Assembly (NCBI GenBank): GCA_038246575.1
Contig: JBBRVU010000169.1
Span: forward strand, 1-9,251
DNA: 9,251 nt
Reading direction: 5' to 3'
Origin: JACCUZ01 sp038246575
Lineage (GTDB): Bacteria; Actinomycetota; Actinomycetes; JACCUZ01
This document shows, in pieces, positions 6,659 to 9,251 of the stretch (position 1 is the first letter of the stretch; every line of letters starts with the position of its first letter). Both the position numbers and the translations under genes were made by a program. Under the pieces are notes generated by a model, which worked only from the letters and a program-made list of their open reading frames with translations, had not been told where the DNA came from and searched no databases.

Positions 6659-7719
6659 CTGGTGCCTCCTTCGGTGGATCCGCTGTGCACGCGGTACACG
6701 TGGTCGCGGTGGAACCCCAACCGCACCCGTCGGCCCTGGAGACCGTCGAGCACGGACGACTGCCCGTGGTTGTTCTGGGTGAGGACGACGAGCTCGGGCC
6801 CGGCGTCGAGGCGGACCCGTACTCGGGTGGACGGGCCGGCGTACACGACGTCACTGACCTGACCCTCGGCGACGAGCTCGCCGCTGTCAGGGCTGGCACC
6901 GTCGTCGAGCAGCCGGATCTTCTCCGGCCGGATGCTGAACGTGCCCTCCTGACCGACGAGTCCGCGTGCCGCCGGACCGTCTACGAGGTTCGACGTGCCG
7001 ACGAAGCCGGCGACGAACGGGGTGGCCGGGCGCTCGTAGATCTCGCTGGGCGTGCCGACCTGCTCGATGCGACCGTTGTTGAAGACCGCCACCCGGTCGC
7101 TCATCGTCAGGGCCTCTTCCTGGTCATGGGTGACGAAGAGGAACGTGATGCCGACCTCACGCTGGATCGACTTGAGCTCGACCTGCATCTGCTCACGCAG
7201 CTTGAGGTCGAGTGCGCCGAGCGGCTCGTCGAGCAGCAGGACCTTGGGCCTGTTGACCAGTGCCCGGGCGAGTGCGACGCGCTGACGCTGACCGCCGGAG
7301 AGCTGCCCGGGACGCCGGTCGTCCATGCCCTCGAGGCGCATGGTGGCCAGCGCATCCGCGGCTCGGCTGCGACGTTCGGACTTGCCGACTCCCTTGACAC
7401 GCAGGCCGTACTCCACGTTCTCCCGCACCGACATGTGCGGGAAGAGCGCGTAGTCCTGGAAGACGGTGTTGGCATCGCGGTCGAAGGGGGCGTCGCAGGT
7501 GACGTCGCGGCCGGCCAGGTGCACCGAGCCGGCGGTGGGAGTCTCGAAACCCGCGATGAGGCGCAGCACCGTGGTCTTGCCGGACCCGGACGGGCCGAGC
7601 ATCGCGAAGAACTGCCCGTCCTCTATGTCGAGATCGACCGAGTCGACCGCGATGACCTGGTCGCTGCCCGCGCCGAACACCTTGCGCAGGCCGACCAGCC
7701 GAACGGCCACCTCGCCCAC
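6655..7719 (-). CDS. potA: Polyamine-type ABC importer ATP-binding protein (PotA-like)
   Basis: This 354-residue cytoplasmic ATPase powers the importer. All ABC motifs are intact: Walker A GPSGSGKTT (42-50), Q-loop Gln88 (FQDYALFPHM), signature LSGGQ (140-144), Walker B LLLDEP with D164 and E165, D-loop GALD, and switch His198 (VTHDQEEA). A C-terminal TOBE-type regulatory region runs from about 255 to 345 (FSIRPEKIRL, VVYAGPSTRVRV). Length and layout match PotA of spermidine/putrescine systems. I chose the GTG at 7719 because GGAGGAG lies 6 nt before it; the frame is open to 7806, but those residues are not family-like. It is the first gene of the operon and ends in an ATGA overlap with the binding-protein gene. 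A promoter-like TAACGT sits about 33 nt upstream of the start. Confidence 0.94.
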   Translation of the reverse strand: MGEVAVRLVGLRKVFGAGSDQVIAVDSVDLDIEDGQFFAMLGPSGSGKTTVLRLIAGFETPTAGSVHLAGRDVTCDAPFDRDANTVFQDYALFPHMSVRENVEYGLRVKGVGKSERRSRAADALATMRLEGMDDRRPGQLSGGQRQRVALARALVNRPKVLLLDEPLGALDLKLREQMQVELKSIQREVGITFLFVTHDQEEALTMSDRVAVFNNGRIEQVGTPSEIYERPATPFVAGFVGTSNLVDGPAARGLVGQEGTFSIRPEKIRLLDDGASPDSGELVAEGQVSDVVYAGPSTRVRVRLDAGPELVVLTQNNHGQSSVLDGLQGRRVRLGFHRDHVYRVHSGSTEGGTR

Positions 7720-7751
7720 GCTGTTCTCCTCCGGCCCGGCCCCGTGGGGGC

Positions 7752-7757
7752 ACGTTA
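7752..7757 (-). promoter_or_regulatory. Candidate -10 box (TAACGT) of the importer operon
   Basis: On the minus strand TAACGT fits TANNNT and precedes the potA-like start by about 33 nt, leaving room for a short leader with the GGAGGAG ribosome binding site (7726-7732). A small perfect stem (7739-7751, GCCCC/GGGGC, 3-nt loop) lies between them. No good -35 box is visible. An inference from pattern and position. Confidence 0.35.
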
Positions 7758-7800
7758 GCGGTCGACGGCGGCATCCGGCGCGGATTTCGTCGTGACGTCT

Positions 7801-7826
7801 CGGCAACGGTGGAGAAACCGTCGCCG
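7801..7826 (-). terminator. Stem-loop after the M14 peptidase gene, no U-tract
   Basis: In the minus-strand transcript, CGGCGACGGT and ACCGTTGCCG pair over 10 bp with one G-U wobble around a 6-nt loop. The stem begins 25 nt after the peptidase stop. No U-run follows, so this would be the U-less type proposed for actinobacteria. Its place between the peptidase gene and the importer promoter supports a terminator role. Confidence 0.45.
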
Positions 7827-7851
7827 ACGGCTGATCCGCAGGCGATCTCGG

Positions 7852-8637
7852 TCAGTGACCGGTGCCGACCTGGACCAGCGTCGTCGCAGCCCGCCCGATC
7901 CGCCAGGCTGATGCGGAGCGGCCGAACTCGACCGTCACCGCGAGCCCGTCGGTGCGGTGGTTCACCCAGCCACTGAACGTGCCGTAGCAGACGCTGCCGC
8001 AGGAGTACTCGCGCACCGGCAGCCGCATCCCGGCGGCCAGCGCCCGGACGGTCCGCATGCCGCCGTCGACCTTGCCCACCCCGAACAGCGGCTGATGGAA
8101 GATCACCGTCAGCTGGGGGTCGACCCGGCGGACGACCGATCGGACTGTCTCGGACTCCGGCTCCGAGAGCGGGCGGGTGCCCGACCAGGTGGCGGTGCGG
8201 GCGCTGCGGTGCCAGCGGTAGGGGAAGTTGCGGTTGAGGTCGACGCCGTTGGCGTTGGTGCGCCGATCGGCGGCGGCGCCGTCCGGGTTCATCGTCGGGA
8301 TCAGCCAGAGGTCGAGGTCGCGGGGAAGCTTGGCTCGCGTGAGCAACCGGCGCACGACCCGGGTGCCGGCCCGCTCGTCGCCGTGCATGCTGCCGATGAC
8401 CAGCAGTCGGCGGGTCGCCTCGGGGCGGGCCCGGTGGATCAGCACGATCGGGCGGCCGTTCACCGAGGTGCTGACGACCTCGCGCGTCTTGATGATCGCG
8501 CTCGGCTCGGCCGAGGCGGCCGGCGCGTCGTTCTCGCCGGCTGTGGCCGTCGTCCCGGTCGGGACGGCAAGGGCGACCAGCAGGGCGATGGCGGCAAGCG
8601 CAACCGACGCGGCTCGGTGACGACGCGTGTGCGGCAT
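7852..8637 (-). CDS. Secreted M14-family zinc carboxypeptidase / murein-peptide amidase-like
   Basis: This 261-residue protein probably acts outside the membrane on peptide substrates, perhaps cell-wall peptides. Its basic start (MPHTRRHR) and hydrophobic run (about 10-26) form a signal peptide with likely cleavage near 30-36. The M14 active site is complete: zinc ligands H85 and E88 (GSMHGDERAG) and H181 (IFHQPLFG), substrate-binding N135-R136 (DLNRNFPY), and catalytic E237 (VTVEFG). PTMNPDG (114-120) and SGTRPLSEPES (152-162) are also typical of the family. Cys213 and Cys217 lie close together and may form a disulfide. It resembles the compact MpaA-like branch more than large carboxypeptidases; substrate is unproven. 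The ATG at 8637 is directly before the signal peptide, though only a weak GAG precedes it. It starts 13 nt after the sterol-carrier gene, so the two are likely one transcript. Confidence 0.88.
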   Translation of the reverse strand: MPHTRRHRAASVALAAIALLVALAVPTGTTATAGENDAPAASAEPSAIIKTREVVSTSVNGRPIVLIHRARPEATRRLLVIGSMHGDERAGTRVVRRLLTRAKLPRDLDLWLIPTMNPDGAAADRRTNANGVDLNRNFPYRWHRSARTATWSGTRPLSEPESETVRSVVRRVDPQLTVIFHQPLFGVGKVDGGMRTVRALAAGMRLPVREYSCGSVCYGTFSGWVNHRTDGLAVTVEFGRSASAWRIGRAATTLVQVGTGH

Positions 8638-8650
8638 GGAACTCAGGGTG

Positions 8651-9010
8651 TCAGACCAATGGCAGATACGTGGACAGATCGGCGCGTTCACCGCTGGCGG
8701 CGACCCGGCCCTCGGCGACCGCCGCCGACCACGTGCTGCCACCGGTGGCCAGCGCGACCCAGGTCATCGAGTCCAGCTCGATGACGTTGGCGGGGGTGCC
8801 GCGGGTGTGCCGCGGGCCTTCGACGCACTGCACGGCGCCGTACGGCGGCACCCGCACCTCGACCGACCGGCCCGGCGCCTGCGCGGCCAGCTCCTCGAGC
8901 AGGAACCGCACCGCGTCCCGCAGGTCGTCGCTCTCCAGGGTCGCGGCATCGAGCACCCGGGCGAGCGCAGCCCGCCCGGCCACCGGATCCGTCCGCCGCC
9001 GCCCAGCCAC
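8651..9010 (-). CDS. Sterol-carrier family protein (Rv0807-like, SCP_3 type)
   Basis: This small 119-residue cytoplasmic protein matches the actinobacterial sterol-carrier-like family I recall from the mycobacterial Rv0807 locus. The conserved core is EVRVPPYGAVQCVEGPRHTRG at about 51-71, followed by TPANVIELDSMTWVALATG and the SCP-like end AVAEGRVAASGERADLSTYL. An N-terminal helix (about 14-44) precedes it. The family fold suggests a hydrophobic pocket for lipid or sterol-like ligands, but no ligand is established. The start is the GTG at 9010, set by a strong GGGAGG 6 nt upstream (9017-9022). The frame is open to an ATG at 9112, but that would translate one copy of an intergenic repeat and is unlikely. 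In mycobacteria this gene sits next to purF (from memory); here purF is about 7 kb downstream. Confidence 0.87.
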   Translation of the reverse strand: MAGRRRTDPVAGRAALARVLDAATLESDDLRDAVRFLLEELAAQAPGRSVEVRVPPYGAVQCVEGPRHTRGTPANVIELDSMTWVALATGGSTWSAAVAEGRVAASGERADLSTYLPLV

Positions 9011-9045
9011 CCCGTACCTCCCTCCCCCTTCAAAAACACCCCGTT

Positions 9046-9070
9046 GATCATGCAGGAATGGGGATCTTGG
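9046..9070. repeat. 25-bp direct repeat, copy 1
   Basis: The plus strand reads GATCATGCAGGA, one variable base (A), then TGGGGATCTTGG. A second copy begins 61 bp away with only the variable base changed. The unit lies between the sterol-carrier gene and the gene at the right edge. In this copy TGGGGA (9059-9064) can also pair with TCCCCA (9076-9081). It could be a genome-wide intergenic repeat or a tandem regulatory site. Confidence 0.85.
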
Positions 9071-9106
9071 ACGTTTCCCCAGGTCAGAGCCCCGAGATTC
9101 CGTGTC

Positions 9107-9131
9107 GATCATGCAGGAGTGGGGATCTTGG
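9107..9131. repeat. 25-bp direct repeat, copy 2
   Basis: This is the second copy in the same orientation, 24 of 25 bases identical to copy 1 (variable base G). It ends 8 bp short of the stop codon of the right-edge gene. The 36-bp spacer between copies contains CCGAGATTCCG, which is imperfectly complementary to the GGGGATCTTGG end of copy 1. Confidence 0.85.
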
Positions 9132-9139
9132 TCGCGGAC

Positions 9140-9251
9140 TCACATCGGCATCGGGCCACCGAGGTCGCGCAGGGCGTCGACGGCGACCTGCATCGTCTCC
9201 GACCCCACCTCGTCGGGGAGCCTCGGGAGCATCTCCTCCCACAGGGCGAGG
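9140..9251 (-). CDS. C-terminal end of an unidentified protein, cut by window edge
   Basis: An open frame enters from the right edge and ends at a TGA at 9140-9142, giving 36 residues that begin LALWEEMLPRLPDE and end DALRDLGGPMPM. The composition is that of a normal coding tail: mixed acidic and hydrophobic residues with likely helices, and G/C at most third positions. I do not recognise the family from so short a piece. It reads in the same direction as the sterol-carrier gene, with 129 bp between them occupied largely by the direct repeats. Confidence 0.6.
   Translation of the reverse strand, partial: LALWEEMLPRLPDEVGSETMQVAVDALRDLGGPMPM

Noticed and set aside
6529..7758. A 409-codon plus-strand open frame opposite the ATPase gene
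   Set aside because: It mirrors the codon positions of the potA-like gene and shows no recognisable motif; the minus-strand reading has every ABC ATPase motif.
9011..9112. N-terminal extension of the sterol-carrier protein to an ATG at 9112
   Set aside because: It would translate one of the intergenic repeats, while the GTG at 9010 has a strong GGGAGG at ideal spacing.
9046..9131. The direct repeats as the start of a CRISPR array
   Set aside because: Only two copies occur, the following sequence runs into a coding region, and no cas gene is in the window.

Overview
The window is high-GC DNA with many GTG starts, purine-rich ribosome binding sites and family matches that point to an actinobacterium. 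The genes look most like those of Nocardioidaceae and relatives, but that placement is recalled from family resemblance and has not been searched. Every gene I can support reads on the minus strand, so transcription runs from the right edge to the left edge. Long open frames on the plus strand are GC-driven shadows.

From right to left, in transcription order: (1) the last 36 codons of an unidentified gene (9140-9251); (2) a short intergenic stretch with two near-identical 25-bp direct repeats (9046-9070 and 9107-9131); (3) a small sterol-carrier-like protein of the Rv0807/SCP_3 type (8651-9010); (4) a secreted M14 zinc carboxypeptidase or murein-peptide amidase (7852-8637), 13 nt downstream and probably in the same transcript, followed by a stem-loop without a U-tract (7801-7826); (5) a four-gene spermidine/putrescine-type ABC importer in the order ATPase, lipoprotein binding protein, permease 1, permease 2 (7719 down to 3745). 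Each gene of this importer overlaps the next by four bases (ATGA, GTGA, GTGA), so it is a tightly coupled operon with its own likely promoter near 7752.

Further left: (6) a degraded remnant of an SMP-30/gluconolactonase-like beta-propeller gene (about 3360-3606), frameshifted and internally deleted; (7) a 69-residue protein with two membrane segments (3088-3297); (8) a c-di-GMP phosphodiesterase-type EAL domain fused to a DICT domain (1583-2875); (9) purF, amidophosphoribosyltransferase, complete at its N-terminus and running off the left edge (1-1546).

The sterol-carrier gene and purF are neighbours in mycobacteria (from memory). Here about 7 kb separates them, holding the peptidase, the importer, the pseudogene, the small membrane protein and the EAL-DICT gene, and the decayed gene lies at one flank of the importer. 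The most interesting points are the repeat pair upstream of the sterol-carrier gene, the EAL-DICT gene 36 bp upstream of purF, possible leaderless starts for purF and the small membrane gene, and the fossil propeller gene. I saw no CRISPR array, tRNA, rRNA or complete mobile element.
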